Positions 1-7,379 are shown, counted from the first letter of the stretch. The stretch: DNA of 13,988 bases from CBFFRJ01 sp965644225 (GCF_965644225.1 NZ_CBFFRJ010000135.1:1-13988); one strand, 5' to 3'. Made by a program: numbers and translations. The notes: generated by a model not told the origin, from the letters alone.

Positions 1-57
1 ATACAGCTCAGCTAAGGTAAGGCTAATACAGATAAGGACTCCACTGAACCCCACCGA

Positions 58-363
58 TTAAATCGCACCTTCCATAGCATGCACTAGGTTTAGCTTATGG
101 CTAAAACCGAGCTTAATATTTTCAATCAGGCCGCTATCCCGGCAATGCAATTTCAGAATATCAAAAAGTAATTCCTCAACGAAAAGATGCCCTTTCAGTA
201 TGATTGAGGTGGTATCCATACCAGCGTGCAGGTGCTTCTCGTACCTTGAGCATCTGGCTTCGTAAATGGCTTTAAGCCCTTCCTGTGTGCGCATCGTGTC
301 CCATCCAGCAGTACCCGTTTTCATGCAGTGTACCAAAGCTATCACATACATGATTCCATACAT
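58..363 (-). pseudogene. HEPN-like protein, probable C-terminal truncation
   Basis: A 101-residue ORF. The segment around residues 35-95 (IYEARCSRYEKHL, then ILKGHLFVEELLFDIL, then LGFSHKLNLVHAME) has the helical pattern I associate with HEPN-type proteins whose first helices read LKGHLxxEELL and FxxKLxLVxAL. In that family the chain usually goes on for about another 60-100 residues and carries an R-x(4-6)-H motif. Here a stop falls directly after the LVHAMEGAI segment and no such motif is present. I infer a broken remnant, possibly cut when the element was assembled. The first two methionines are close together and no good Shine-Dalgarno sequence is visible. Family assignment is by memory of the pattern, not by a search. 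A short intact protein is the alternative. Confidence 0.4.
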
Positions 364-798
364 TTAGCCATTGCAAACCATAAGCCCCATTGGTGGTAAG
401 GCAACAAGCGGAGCCTCTGGCGACTTCATCAGGGTTATGTCAGTTAGTGAGGCTTATCAGGATGACCATGTACCCAAAGGGAGCGAGGCCGAACCGCTGG
501 CAGAGCTTGCATATGGTCTGCAAGTACCGTGACCACCATAAACCTGTTTATCCCTGCGGCGTCTCGCGACGGCGACAGAACGGGGGCATCGGGCTAAAAT
601 GCGCTTCACTAAAAGTCTTCGGGATTATGCCGGATAGGCGGCTTTTGTTCGTTGTTGGGCTGTCGCAGTAAGAACGTTGAAACCACTGCCAGCGCGGTGA
701 TATGCTCCCGACTACCACACACTAACCACGCGACAGGCGCGGCGATTGTGCAATGTGTAGTTACGGCTGTACCTGCATTAGCGGGGTAAAGTAACTAG
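364..798. other. Intergenic stretch without a recognisable gene
   Basis: No ORF here has a convincing start, ribosome site or protein-like composition. Base composition is more GC-rich than the neighbouring attachment region. I see a weak stem pairing ACTAC near 713 with GTAGT near 760, but no RNA gene. It may be a remnant of host DNA or of an older element. Confidence 0.4.
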
Positions 799-828
799 CT
801 GATAAATAACAATGAGCTTATTTATCAG
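799..828. repeat. 11-bp perfect inverted repeat beside the attachment site
   Basis: CTGATAAATAA (799-809) and TTATTTATCAG (818-828) are perfect reverse complements around the 8-nt loop CAATGAGC. It ends six bases before the tRNA-like fragment. It could be a terminator-like hairpin, although no long T-run follows on either strand, or a protein-binding site of the recombination region. Confidence 0.75.
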
Positions 829-833
829 TAATC

Positions 834-857
834 TGGAGCGGGTGAAGGGAATCGAAC
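834..857 (-). other. tRNA-Gly 3'-end fragment, candidate integrase attachment site
   Basis: Read on the minus strand, this 24-mer has the layout of a tRNA 3' end: T-loop TTCGATT, T-stem CCCTT, acceptor strand CACCCGC, then T and CCA. The U73 discriminator with C70-G71-C72 is the glycine identity pattern, and from memory it differs by one base from the E. coli tRNA-Gly(CCC) 3' end. The sequence 5' to it (858 onward) does not continue as a tRNA: there is no anticodon arm or D arm. It is therefore a fragment that restores a tRNA 3' end upon integration, or the distal att copy. The integrase gene starts 92 bp away, which supports an attP or attR role. Confidence 0.7.
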
Positions 858-949
858 AAAAATCCATTCCACTTCTGTAACCTACTGACAGATAACGATA
901 TTGCGATCAGCATAGGTAACTGATTACGTGATAATAGAGGATCATTATC

Positions 950-2188
950 GTGTCGATCAAGGGCCAGGCGTACTTATACAAGCGAAAAGACGGAATCTGG
1001 ATGTTTCAGATCTTCGTACCGAAGTACCTCAGATTTTTATATCCGTGTCGAATGTGGCGAAAGACCACCTCAACCCGCGATCTTAATGAGGCTCGACGGT
1101 TCAGAAACCACCTGCTGTTAGAATGGGAAGAGTTAAAGCGGAAGTACAATCCAAGCAACCCCGATCAGTGGTTGCAGCAGTCAATAGCCGCCTTGCACAC
1201 GGAAGGGAAAAAGAACAAGAGCCGCCCTCAACCTGTAGCGCGATCCTGTTCTATTCCCACTCTGTGCCTCTTGCGGGACGAATACGCCGAAAGCTATAAA
1301 GACCGCCGCTCTTATTCCACCTTGAGCAAATCGGCGCGAGCCGTTGAGCTATTTCTTGAGAGCGCCAATCAACCGGACATTGCCTTAGAAAGGATAGGTC
1401 GCCGCCTGGTGACTGAGTTCCTCGATACGCAAAAGGAGAAAGGAGCCGCCGATCAATCTCGTCAAAACTGGCTAACGTGTTTAGGGAGTCTCTACGAGTT
1501 TGCAAAGCGCCGCTACGATGGCATACCAGACCGCAACCCTTTTCACGGTCATAACCTCGAAGCACGTCGCACGATAGAGAGTTATCAGCCGTTTGAGCCT
1601 GACCAGATGCAAAAGCTACTGGATGCAGCAGAGCCGGAGATCAGGAACATCATAATCATGGGACTGTTTTCAGGATGCCGCCTTGATGAACTGGCAAGCC
1701 TCAAGAAGTCGGAGATCCAGATGGTGGAGGGTGTGCGCTGTTTCTACATTTCGAAATCAAAGACCAAGGCGGGGGTACGTTACGTCCCTATTCACTCCCG
1801 ACTATCTACGATTGTCGATGAATACCTAAGCCACGGCTATGGAGAATACCTATTCCCACAGGCCAACAAGATTAACCGCGCTGACGGTAAGAAAGGCCCA
1901 TTCTACTCTCAAGCGTTCACCAGGCTACGCCGTCGTATATTGCCCACTGCTACAGATCGCCAATGTTATCATAGCCTTAGAGGAATGTTTATTACCTGCC
2001 TGGACCGTACCGGATGCCCCGAACAACGCATAGGGGCTATCACCGGACACACAGAGCAAAAAGCCAAAACAGAAGCGTTCCGCACCTATTCCCAGGGGGC
2101 GAGCATGGAAGAATTAGCGGGGTATGTTGAGATGGTGGATTATGAACAAATACCGACCAACAAAACCAGTGTTATCCTCTGTTCATAA
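950..2188 (+). CDS. int: Tyrosine-type site-specific integrase
   Basis: A 412-residue phage or island integrase. The N-terminal part (about 1-65, with YLYKRKDGIWMFQIFVP) resembles the DUF6538-type extension often seen on such integrases. Residues about 100-205 form the helical core-binding domain. The catalytic domain has the full set of active-site residues: R244 (in SGCRLDEL), K271 (in SKSKTKAG), H341 and R344 (in YHSLRG), H367 (in ITGHTEQ) and the nucleophile Y380 (in FRTYSQG). The start is GTG at 950, behind AGAGG at 936-940. No other start gives a better ribosome site. It lies next to a tRNA-Gly 3' fragment, the usual position for the integrase of a tRNA-targeting island, and would catalyse integration and excision there. 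The upstream DNA contains GATAAT/ATTATC half-sites (930-949) that could be arm or operator sites. No excisionase was recognised. Confidence 0.93.
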   Translation: MSIKGQAYLYKRKDGIWMFQIFVPKYLRFLYPCRMWRKTTSTRDLNEARRFRNHLLLEWEELKRKYNPSNPDQWLQQSIAALHTEGKKNKSRPQPVARSCSIPTLCLLRDEYAESYKDRRSYSTLSKSARAVELFLESANQPDIALERIGRRLVTEFLDTQKEKGAADQSRQNWLTCLGSLYEFAKRRYDGIPDRNPFHGHNLEARRTIESYQPFEPDQMQKLLDAAEPEIRNIIIMGLFSGCRLDELASLKKSEIQMVEGVRCFYISKSKTKAGVRYVPIHSRLSTIVDEYLSHGYGEYLFPQANKINRADGKKGPFYSQAFTRLRRRILPTATDRQCYHSLRGMFITCLDRTGCPEQRIGAITGHTEQKAKTEAFRTYSQGASMEELAGYVEMVDYEQIPTNKTSVILCS

Positions 2189-2303
2189 CGTAAATACCCG
2201 AATGAACAGCATAATATACCGCACGAATTACCAACTGTGAATTTAACCAGTGAACTGAGTTTTCATCGTTGCAAAGCGAAGCGGTGAGGATTACCATAAC
2301 ACT

Positions 2304-2340
2304 ACATGTTGTGTTTATTGATGTATTTAATACAACATGT
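2304..2340. promoter_or_regulatory. 9-bp inverted repeat upstream of the small repeat protein
   Basis: ACATGTTGT (2304-2312) is perfectly repeated in inverse as ACAACATGT (2332-2340). A weak promoter could lie across it: TTGATG at 2318-2323 and AATAAT at 2343-2348, with a long 19-bp spacer. The repeat ends just before the putative -10 element, so a bound repressor would block transcription of the gene at 2373. The operator role is inference. Confidence 0.5.
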
Positions 2341-2372
2341 GCAATAATTCACTTCATGAATAGGTGTTGATA

Positions 2373-2624
2373 ATGGCTAATAATCCAAAGCAAACATCAA
2401 GCAAAGTCGCATCAGTGGCAGCACAAACCTTGAACAACCCTAACGCATCTGGAATCCAAAAGAGTCTTGCTGGTTCAGCACTATCTCAAAAGGGTTCTTC
2501 AAACCAAACAAGCGGTGCAATGGAACATAAAGCATCTGCTGCCCTCAACAACCCTCGCTCAAGTGAATTGACCAAAGAACTTGCCGCCTCTGTTCTGGCT
2601 CAGTCCAACAAAGGGCGTAAATGA
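2373..2624 (+). CDS. Small protein with two internal repeats, unknown function
   Basis: An 83-residue protein starting at ATG 2373, behind AGGTG at 2362-2366. Three in-frame codons upstream are also open, but the ribosome site fixes this start. The protein is made of two similar units: SSKVASVAAQTLNNPNASG...KSLAGSALSQ near residues 8-38, and HKASAALNNPRSSELTKELAASVLAQ near residues 50-77. The repeated elements are KxAS..A...LNNP and a K-L-A-x-S-x-L-x-Q box. It is Ser/Ala/Lys/Gln-rich, with no membrane segment and no cysteine. I recall similar small proteins being common on enterobacterial plasmids and genomic islands, without a known role. It is convergent with the structural operon, its stop being 19 bp from the Dit stop, and shares a terminator with it. 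Confidence 0.8.
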   Translation: MANNPKQTSSKVASVAAQTLNNPNASGIQKSLAGSALSQKGSSNQTSGAMEHKASAALNNPRSSELTKELAASVLAQSNKGRK

Positions 2625-2652
2625 AAAAAGGGGCGCAAGCCCCTTATTTTTT
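2624..2652. terminator. Bidirectional intrinsic terminator between convergent genes
   Basis: GGGGC (2630-2634), loop GCAA, GCCCC (2639-2643). The stem can be extended by flanking A/T pairs, with a run of A on the left and TTATTTTTT on the right. Both directions therefore have a U-tract. It ends the + strand small-protein gene and the minus-strand structural operon. Confidence 0.9.
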
Positions 2653-3321
2653 AAACTCGGTAGTAACCGTATCACCTTCGGTTTTCTTAGGTGCATTGTT
2701 CACTACCTTCTGTTTAACAGTCCCACCTACAGATTTATTTCCCTGCGTTTTAGTCGCGATAACATTAACTGTAGCTTTGCTAACAAGTCTGATCTGTTCA
2801 AATTCAAGATCGAATTGCATCGCGTATTCAGATTTATAATCGTAACTGATTCCAGAGAGAATAACATTCTCGTACACTTTGTGCTCTGTCACTAATGTGA
2901 TGGGCTGGCGACTGTCAAACATCTTATCGAGGTATTCGATAGCCTGACTGATACGAGTGCCATTCACACCAGCGCTGTATAACAAATCCTTTTCCAGCCT
3001 CACCGGAGTTTCGGAAATAATCCCCGATAGCTTGAATGTATTATTCTTAATCTGAACGTGATCGCTCACCTCTGCCCCGCTCTCAACGGGATAGCTGGTA
3101 ATATCAGCCTGTCTACGGATTCCCGTATCTGTTACGGCATCAAACACTATCGCCTGATAGTTCTGGATATAGCTATCTGAGGACGAATTATATACAGATG
3201 CAAGGATGGTGAAGCCGTTTTCACCTTTAGTGCGGGTAGCACTGCTGTTATTACTGTTCTGAGTTGAATTGATTCGGGAGGCATCGCCGCCCCCGATAGT
3301 TAAACTTCCAGGTGTTGCCAT
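2644..3321 (-). CDS. Dit-like phage baseplate / distal tail protein
   Basis: A 225-residue protein. The central part (about 50-175) has the beta-rich pattern of Dit-like N-terminal domains of tail hub proteins: FDAVTDTGIRRQADITSYPVESGAEVSDHV, then KLSGIISETP, then IEYLDKMFDSRQPITLVTEHKVYENVILSGISYDY, and FDLEFEQIRLV near residue 170. The first 35 residues are Gly/Ser/Asn-rich and the C-terminal tail is Lys/Thr-rich and probably flexible. In long-tailed phages such a protein forms the hub joining the tail tube to the tip. Its ATG follows directly on the tape measure stop (TAAATG), which implies translational coupling, and it is the last gene of the operon. No tail-tip lysin, spike or fibre gene follows; the terminator is immediate. 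Assignment is by pattern memory. Confidence 0.7.
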   Translation of the reverse strand: MATPGSLTIGGGDASRINSTQNSNNSSATRTKGENGFTILASVYNSSSDSYIQNYQAIVFDAVTDTGIRRQADITSYPVESGAEVSDHVQIKNNTFKLSGIISETPVRLEKDLLYSAGVNGTRISQAIEYLDKMFDSRQPITLVTEHKVYENVILSGISYDYKSEYAMQFDLEFEQIRLVSKATVNVIATKTQGNKSVGGTVKQKVVNNAPKKTEGDTVTTEFKK

Positions 3322-5196
3322 TTAGCCCCCCGTCCCTTGTCCAGATGAAACAGCCAGCACCATACGCTGATTGTTATCATTGATACGCTGATCAACCGTA
3401 GCATTAAGCATGTTTCCAAACGTTGGATCAGGAGAAATAGTTAGATGGATAAGCCCTTCCGGTAGCTGATTCTGTAACACTACAGGCTGCATGATCGGTG
3501 CACTGGGTGGCTTAGCTGGCGCTGCTGCACTCTGTTTCAACATTGAAACAGGAGAGTAATCTCCGTTGGTGCTCTGCGCGTAGCTGCTCACGTCTTTAGC
3601 GTCGCTTGTCCCGTTCCACCAATCATGGAATGTATCGAACACATTAGGCTGGTGTGTGCCGTCTGCTTTCGGCTGGCTGGCTCCATAGGCGTTAGCCACT
3701 GGATTACTTCCAGCCTGTACAGGTGCTGACGTTGTGCCGTAATGCTGGCTCACTGCCTCTTTTGTGGTGTTGTCACCGTTCAGGAGGTTGAGCCTACCCG
3801 TGATCCAGTTGGTTAGCTTCATCAGACCATCCACCACATCACCCGCTGCCCGTCCGATCCCCTCGAAGAAAGGCAACGCCTCCTGCATAGCTTCCTTAAA
3901 CTCTCGCATGGTTTCAGGGTCAATCTCTGACATAAACCCTTCGAAGAATGCCAGCTTCTGGCTATCGGATAGAATGCTAAGTTCCTGGTTAAACTTACGG
4001 TAGGCTACAAGCTGATCTTGCTGCTCCTGGTTCAACCACTGACCGTTACGCTTGAGCACGTCCACCTGATCAGTGAGTGCCTTACCTTGATTAGAAAATG
4101 CCTTGTGATACAAGCCTAAATCGTCTGCAAGGTCTTCCAGGTTATGAAGGATTTGCTCTTGTGAATAGCCTTTGCCCTGCATGGTGTTGGTATAGGCAGA
4201 AACGAAGCCAAACGGATTGGATTGGTAGGATTTCAGATCGTCTTTAGTGAATCCCATGTTCAGGGCTGTATCTACTGCGGCGTTCCCGCCTTTCCATTTT
4301 CCAGACTTCTTATCAAAGGTGCTGTTGGTGTAGCTGTCTGCCAGCTTTTCTGAAATGTCCTTTCCGTTATCCAATAGCTTACGCTGTCCTTGCAGCCCCA
4401 TCCCGCTATCGATCCCGTTAGCCGTGGCATACTGAGAAAGCGCCTGTAACACGTTATAATCCACCCCGCCCAATCTGGCACGCTGCACAATCTCGCTACG
4501 CTCTTCCTGTGCTGTAACAGCCTCTTTCCCCCATGAATAAGCACCGTAAGCCGCCGCCCCGATACCAGCGCCAGCCAGCGCACCAGTGCCTAAACCCATC
4601 AGAGAGCCAGAGATAGCCCCTGTAGCCTTACCACCGCCAGCAAGAGCGTTAGCTCCTCCCGCCTTTGCTGCTGCCCTACGCTCTGCGTTAATGCGTCTGT
4701 AGCTCTGCTGGAGGCGCTTAATCTCGCTGTTCTGGCGTTGTAGAGAGATAGTTCCTGCTGCATATGCTTTAGTGATCCGTGACGCTGCCAGTGCTGCCTG
4801 TGTAAGCTCAACATTGGTAAGATGTTGCATACTCTTAAAGCTGCTGGCAGTGTCGAGGAGTTTTAGCTCTGCACGTTCACGGCGCTGTGCGTTTCTTGCG
4901 GCCTCTTTCACTGCCTGAGCCTCTACACGGGCTTGCGCCTTAGCTGCCCTTGCCTTTTCTCGTTCATCGCTATTACGTGGCTTAGAAGCTTTCTTATTCA
5001 GCTTGTCTAATTCTCTCTCAGCAGATTTAAGCCCTTGGCTGAATCTCTTCATGTTCAACGTAGGGTCTTTAATGCCTTTGGCTTTCTTCTGAATTTGATC
5101 GAAAGCGTCCATAGCTTCCTTCATTGAATTACGGTTAACCACGAATTCGACGGTATTACGGATCGTACTCGTATTAACGATTAGTCCACCTGACAT
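3322..5196 (-). CDS. Phage tail tape measure protein
   Basis: A 624-residue protein with tape measure architecture. A basic, strongly helical, coiled-coil-prone N-terminal half (about 20-180, rich in Ala/Lys/Arg/Glu) is followed by a Gly/Ala-rich hydrophobic segment (about 186-221) typical of the membrane-penetrating part of tape measures. A helical middle (about 225-470) and a low-complexity Ser/Ala/Pro/Gln linker (about 480-575) come next. The C-terminal IHLTISPDPTFGN...VDQRI segment resembles the usual ending of such proteins. In phages it sets tail length and enters the host during DNA delivery. At roughly 0.15 nm per residue, 624 residues would match a tail near 90-95 nm, short for a siphovirus and normal for a small myovirus. 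Its ATG overlaps the previous stop by one base (TAATG). No tail tube gene or frameshifting chaperone pair precedes it, which is unusual. Confidence 0.75.
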   Translation of the reverse strand: MSGGLIVNTSTIRNTVEFVVNRNSMKEAMDAFDQIQKKAKGIKDPTLNMKRFSQGLKSAERELDKLNKKASKPRNSDEREKARAAKAQARVEAQAVKEAARNAQRRERAELKLLDTASSFKSMQHLTNVELTQAALAASRITKAYAAGTISLQRQNSEIKRLQQSYRRINAERRAAAKAGGANALAGGGKATGAISGSLMGLGTGALAGAGIGAAAYGAYSWGKEAVTAQEERSEIVQRARLGGVDYNVLQALSQYATANGIDSGMGLQGQRKLLDNGKDISEKLADSYTNSTFDKKSGKWKGGNAAVDTALNMGFTKDDLKSYQSNPFGFVSAYTNTMQGKGYSQEQILHNLEDLADDLGLYHKAFSNQGKALTDQVDVLKRNGQWLNQEQQDQLVAYRKFNQELSILSDSQKLAFFEGFMSEIDPETMREFKEAMQEALPFFEGIGRAAGDVVDGLMKLTNWITGRLNLLNGDNTTKEAVSQHYGTTSAPVQAGSNPVANAYGASQPKADGTHQPNVFDTFHDWWNGTSDAKDVSSYAQSTNGDYSPVSMLKQSAAAPAKPPSAPIMQPVVLQNQLPEGLIHLTISPDPTFGNMLNATVDQRINDNNQRMVLAVSSGQGTGG

Positions 5197-5390
5197 TATT
5201 CACCGCCTTGTTTGTCTAAATAATGGTGAATAGCTTGCTCAATCGTATCCCCTCGAAAAATACGTTGTCTCACGCCATTATAGTCAACACCTAATAATCT
5301 GCACATTGCAGCAACATTTAATAACCCTTCGGCATCAGAGGCCGATAATTGAACATGCAGCCCTTTGTTAGATTTTAAAATTAATTGCAT
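5196..5390 (-). CDS. Small HTH-like protein between capsid and tape measure genes
   Basis: A 64-residue protein starting at ATG 5390 behind AGGAA. A longer reading up to 5453 is open but lacks a ribosome site. The C-terminal half reads AAMCRLLGVDYNGVRQRIFRGDTIEQAIHHYL. It resembles the small helix-turn-helix unit of phage proteins with the form 'lgvsyxtVxxRixrGwxxeeAl', often attached to homing endonucleases or AP2 domains. The N-terminal MQLILKSNKGLHVQLSASDAEGLLN is short and beta-like. Known family role: DNA binding. It sits where a tail-assembly chaperone or tube gene would be expected and is translationally coupled to the tape measure gene (TAATG). A regulatory role, or an assembly factor that only resembles HTH, are the two options. 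Confidence 0.6.
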   Translation of the reverse strand: MQLILKSNKGLHVQLSASDAEGLLNVAAMCRLLGVDYNGVRQRIFRGDTIEQAIHHYLDKQGGE

Positions 5391-5515
5391 ACTTTTCCTC
5401 ACGTTGGAAATAAAATAGGGCGGGAACACTGGGGAGATGTTCCCAACGTTCACACGCCCTATTCAAAAGCTCTTCTGTTATTTCCCAGACGGGAAGAGCT
5501 ACCGTCTATCGCTCG

Positions 5516-6553
5516 TTATTCGGAAACGCTACCGAAGATGATCGCTTGTGGAATATTCACAATTGGCAGATAACTACATTCTGTCGCTATCTCAGGGAAG
5601 CCCCAACGCTGATCAACTACAACATACTGGTGATATAGCTCTGCACCTTTGCCCTGTGTGGCGTGGCGAACGCCGACACCGCTATGCAGGACGTAGGCAT
5701 TTGATTCAGGTTTCATGGTTGGCAAACTAACGAAGCCATCAACCCCGATTTTGTCAGTGATTAGGCTATAGCCTGTCACATCGATCACGGTTACGCCGTT
5801 TAGCGTCCAGGTTTCGAAAGCAGGGTTTGCACCTTTAGTGCGGGTGTAGAAGTTGTCTCCCTGCTCAAGCGGCAGCGTATACACCATGAAGTCTTTCACG
5901 GACGGGTGATAGCGTAGCGCTACAGCTGCTTTACCGGAGGCCAGGATCACCGCACCTTGTTTAGCCTGTGCCAGCCCTGATCCCAGTTTCACATTCTGAA
6001 TGCGTCCGATCTCGCTTAGTTGCTGGAACACGTTAGCACCTGCGCTGATATCCATCGTGTAAGTGGTTTTGCTCCCACCTGCGAGGAAATCTAAATTGCC
6101 CTGTCCGGCGTATTGTGACTGCACACGAAGCCCTAACAGCGCCTCTACAAGGTCAACCTCTACGGTGTTACTCACCTGCGCGTATTGTGCATCGCTGAAA
6201 TCGTTGATAGCGAGGGTGATTTGATCAGCAGTGTCTACTGTTCCACGCGCTTTATACTGCTCAAGGTCGCGAGAAGTGACGGAGTTCAGGGAGTTAGTAT
6301 ATTTAAGCTGATACAGCACATTGCTGAATTCTGGACGTTCTGCACTGTTCCAATCGCTTTGGGCGTAAGGCATCTTTTCAGGTGCAACGAGATTCTTCAC
6401 ATCGGTGATTTTCTCAAGAGCGATTGAGTTCACATCGTGGTTCTCAATTTTGAATAATCCAAGATTGGTTACAATCTGGTTTAGCTGAGTAGAGAATGTA
6501 AACGGGCTGGCAAAATCGTACATGTTGCCAGAAAATAGATCTGAATAAGCCAT
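5516..6553 (-). CDS. Major capsid protein, probably the gpE-like HK97-fold family
   Basis: A 345-residue protein starting at ATG 6553 behind AAGGAT. Length and pattern fit the lambda gpE-type major capsid family (about 340 residues): an N-terminal arm, and a helical spine with long alternating beta strands around residues 195-300 (GAVILASGKAAVALRYHPSVKDFMVYTLP, then ETWTLNGVTVIDVTGYSLI). The last segment contains ATQGKGAELYHQYVVVDQRWGFPEIATECSYLPIVNIPQAIIF, which matches the closing strand of many capsid proteins, where a late proline precedes the last beta strand. It would form the hexamers and pentamers of an icosahedral shell. The decoration-like gene directly upstream supports this. No scaffold or protease gene is evident. 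The call rests on pattern, size and neighbourhood. Confidence 0.72.
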   Translation of the reverse strand: MAYSDLFSGNMYDFASPFTFSTQLNQIVTNLGLFKIENHDVNSIALEKITDVKNLVAPEKMPYAQSDWNSAERPEFSNVLYQLKYTNSLNSVTSRDLEQYKARGTVDTADQITLAINDFSDAQYAQVSNTVEVDLVEALLGLRVQSQYAGQGNLDFLAGGSKTTYTMDISAGANVFQQLSEIGRIQNVKLGSGLAQAKQGAVILASGKAAVALRYHPSVKDFMVYTLPLEQGDNFYTRTKGANPAFETWTLNGVTVIDVTGYSLITDKIGVDGFVSLPTMKPESNAYVLHSGVGVRHATQGKGAELYHQYVVVDQRWGFPEIATECSYLPIVNIPQAIIFGSVSE

Positions 6554-6568
6554 TCTTATTATCCTTGA

Positions 6569-6946
6569 TTAGGTTGTGCGTAGGGCTACTGTGTCGTAGT
6601 CAGTGAAAGTGAATCCCAGATCCTCGAGTTTTTCGATAACAGCAGTTTCATTCATACTATTAAACTCAATCCCGAGTTTCGAAATAATAACGTGTACAGG
6701 GTTTGCTACTACGATAGCCGTATCACCTGCAAATGCTGGTTCTACCATGACAAATGCAATGTCGGCTGCTGCGGCGGCTTTTGCCCCTGTTGCTGTCACG
6801 AGGTCGCCTACAATCAGATCGGATGCAATACCGTCTGTTAGTTTGACCAGTTTATCCTGTAGCAGGGCATCACTTGCATGCGCCACTACTTTATAACGGG
6901 AGAATGCGTTATTCCCGTTCAGAGTTTGAAATGTTCCAAATTGCAT
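6569..6946 (-). CDS. Head decoration-like protein
   Basis: A 125-residue protein starting at ATG 6946 behind AAAGGAAAA, whose ribosome site overlaps the end of the upstream gene. It is small and beta-rich, with the order expected of decoration or cement proteins that sit on the capsid surface. The N-terminal arm is MQFGTFQTLNGNNAFSRYKV. It is followed by LVKLTDGIASDLIVGDLVTATG (a G-D-L-V-T turn) and GDTAIVVANPVHVIISKLGIEF. It lies immediately before the major capsid gene, as lambda D lies before E. Gly/Ala-rich turns (AKAAAAADIAF) are compatible with this. Another capsid-associated role, such as a head fibre or a fused short scaffold, is possible. Confidence 0.5.
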   Translation of the reverse strand: MQFGTFQTLNGNNAFSRYKVVAHASDALLQDKLVKLTDGIASDLIVGDLVTATGAKAAAAADIAFVMVEPAFAGDTAIVVANPVHVIISKLGIEFNSMNETAVIEKLEDLGFTFTDYDTVALRTT

Positions 6947-6949
6947 TGG

Positions 6950-7180
6950 TTATTTTCCTTTAGCTAATAGTTGTTTTAATCGTTCCTCAAGCCCTGATGA
7001 TGGGTGAGAACCTTCTTTTGATTTGGTGATAGTGGCGGTAGGCCAGAATTTTTCTGTAGCCTCTCGAATTTCTTCGACACTTACGCCTAATACATTCGCC
7101 GCTTGTTTCATCATCTTTTCAGACAGAACAAGAGATGCACCTTTGTGTGTTATCACACGGTCATAGTTCATTAGAAACAT
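6950..7180 (-). CDS. Small basic protein opening the structural operon, unknown function
   Basis: A 76-residue protein starting at ATG 7180, with AAGGAAAC about 6 bases upstream. It stops 3 bases before the decoration-like start, so it is co-translated with it. The middle (SEKMMKQAANVLGVSVEEIREATEKFW) looks like a short helix-turn-helix or a helical pair. The C-terminal part (GLEERLKQLLAKGK) is an amphipathic basic helix. Its place as first gene upstream of decoration and capsid genes would suit a small assembly or scaffold factor, but the sequence shows nothing that proves it. I do not recognise the family. Confidence 0.65.
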   Translation of the reverse strand: MFLMNYDRVITHKGASLVLSEKMMKQAANVLGVSVEEIREATEKFWPTATITKSKEGSHPSSGLEERLKQLLAKGK

Positions 7181-7218
7181 TGTCGTTTCCTTATCATAAC
7201 TTTTTTGTTTACAGCAGA

Positions 7219-7245
7219 TAAAAATAAACCCCAGTGAAGGGGCTT
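7219..7245 (-). terminator. Intrinsic terminator in the leader of the structural operon
   Basis: On the minus strand AAGCCCC (7245-7239), loop TTCACT, GGGGTTT (7232-7226) form a 7-bp stem with one G-U pair, followed by ATTTTTATC. The U-rich tail lies only on the minus side, so it acts on leftward transcripts. It stands 39 bp before the first structural start codon (7180), where it would stop the leader transcript from reaching the capsid genes unless it is overridden. Confidence 0.75.
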
Positions 7246-7379
7246 ATTGGGATAGCTGGAAATCTTATAAACCAGCCTGGGGATCATTCCGTGTCGTTGC
7301 AAAACACGCTTAGGATGAATGATCTCCCTATTGGAATTTCTTATCACTACCAAGCCTTTCGACTTAATAATTAATAAGG

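Noticed and set aside
613..650. REP-type palindromic element (GCCGGATAGGC)
   Set aside because: Only half of a REP-like unit is present, and the stem has three base pairs.
390..671. 93-codon open frame on the + strand
   Set aside because: It has a non-ATG start without a ribosome site, an Arg/Pro/Cys-rich composition unlike the neighbours, and no recognisable pattern.
834..910. Complete tRNA gene
   Set aside because: Only the last 24 bases fit; the sequence on the 5' side has no anticodon, D arm or matching acceptor strand.
7171..7353. 60-codon minus-strand frame in the leader
   Set aside because: It begins at a non-ATG codon, overlaps both the terminator and the first structural gene, and has no protein-like pattern. 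A leader peptide cannot be fully excluded.
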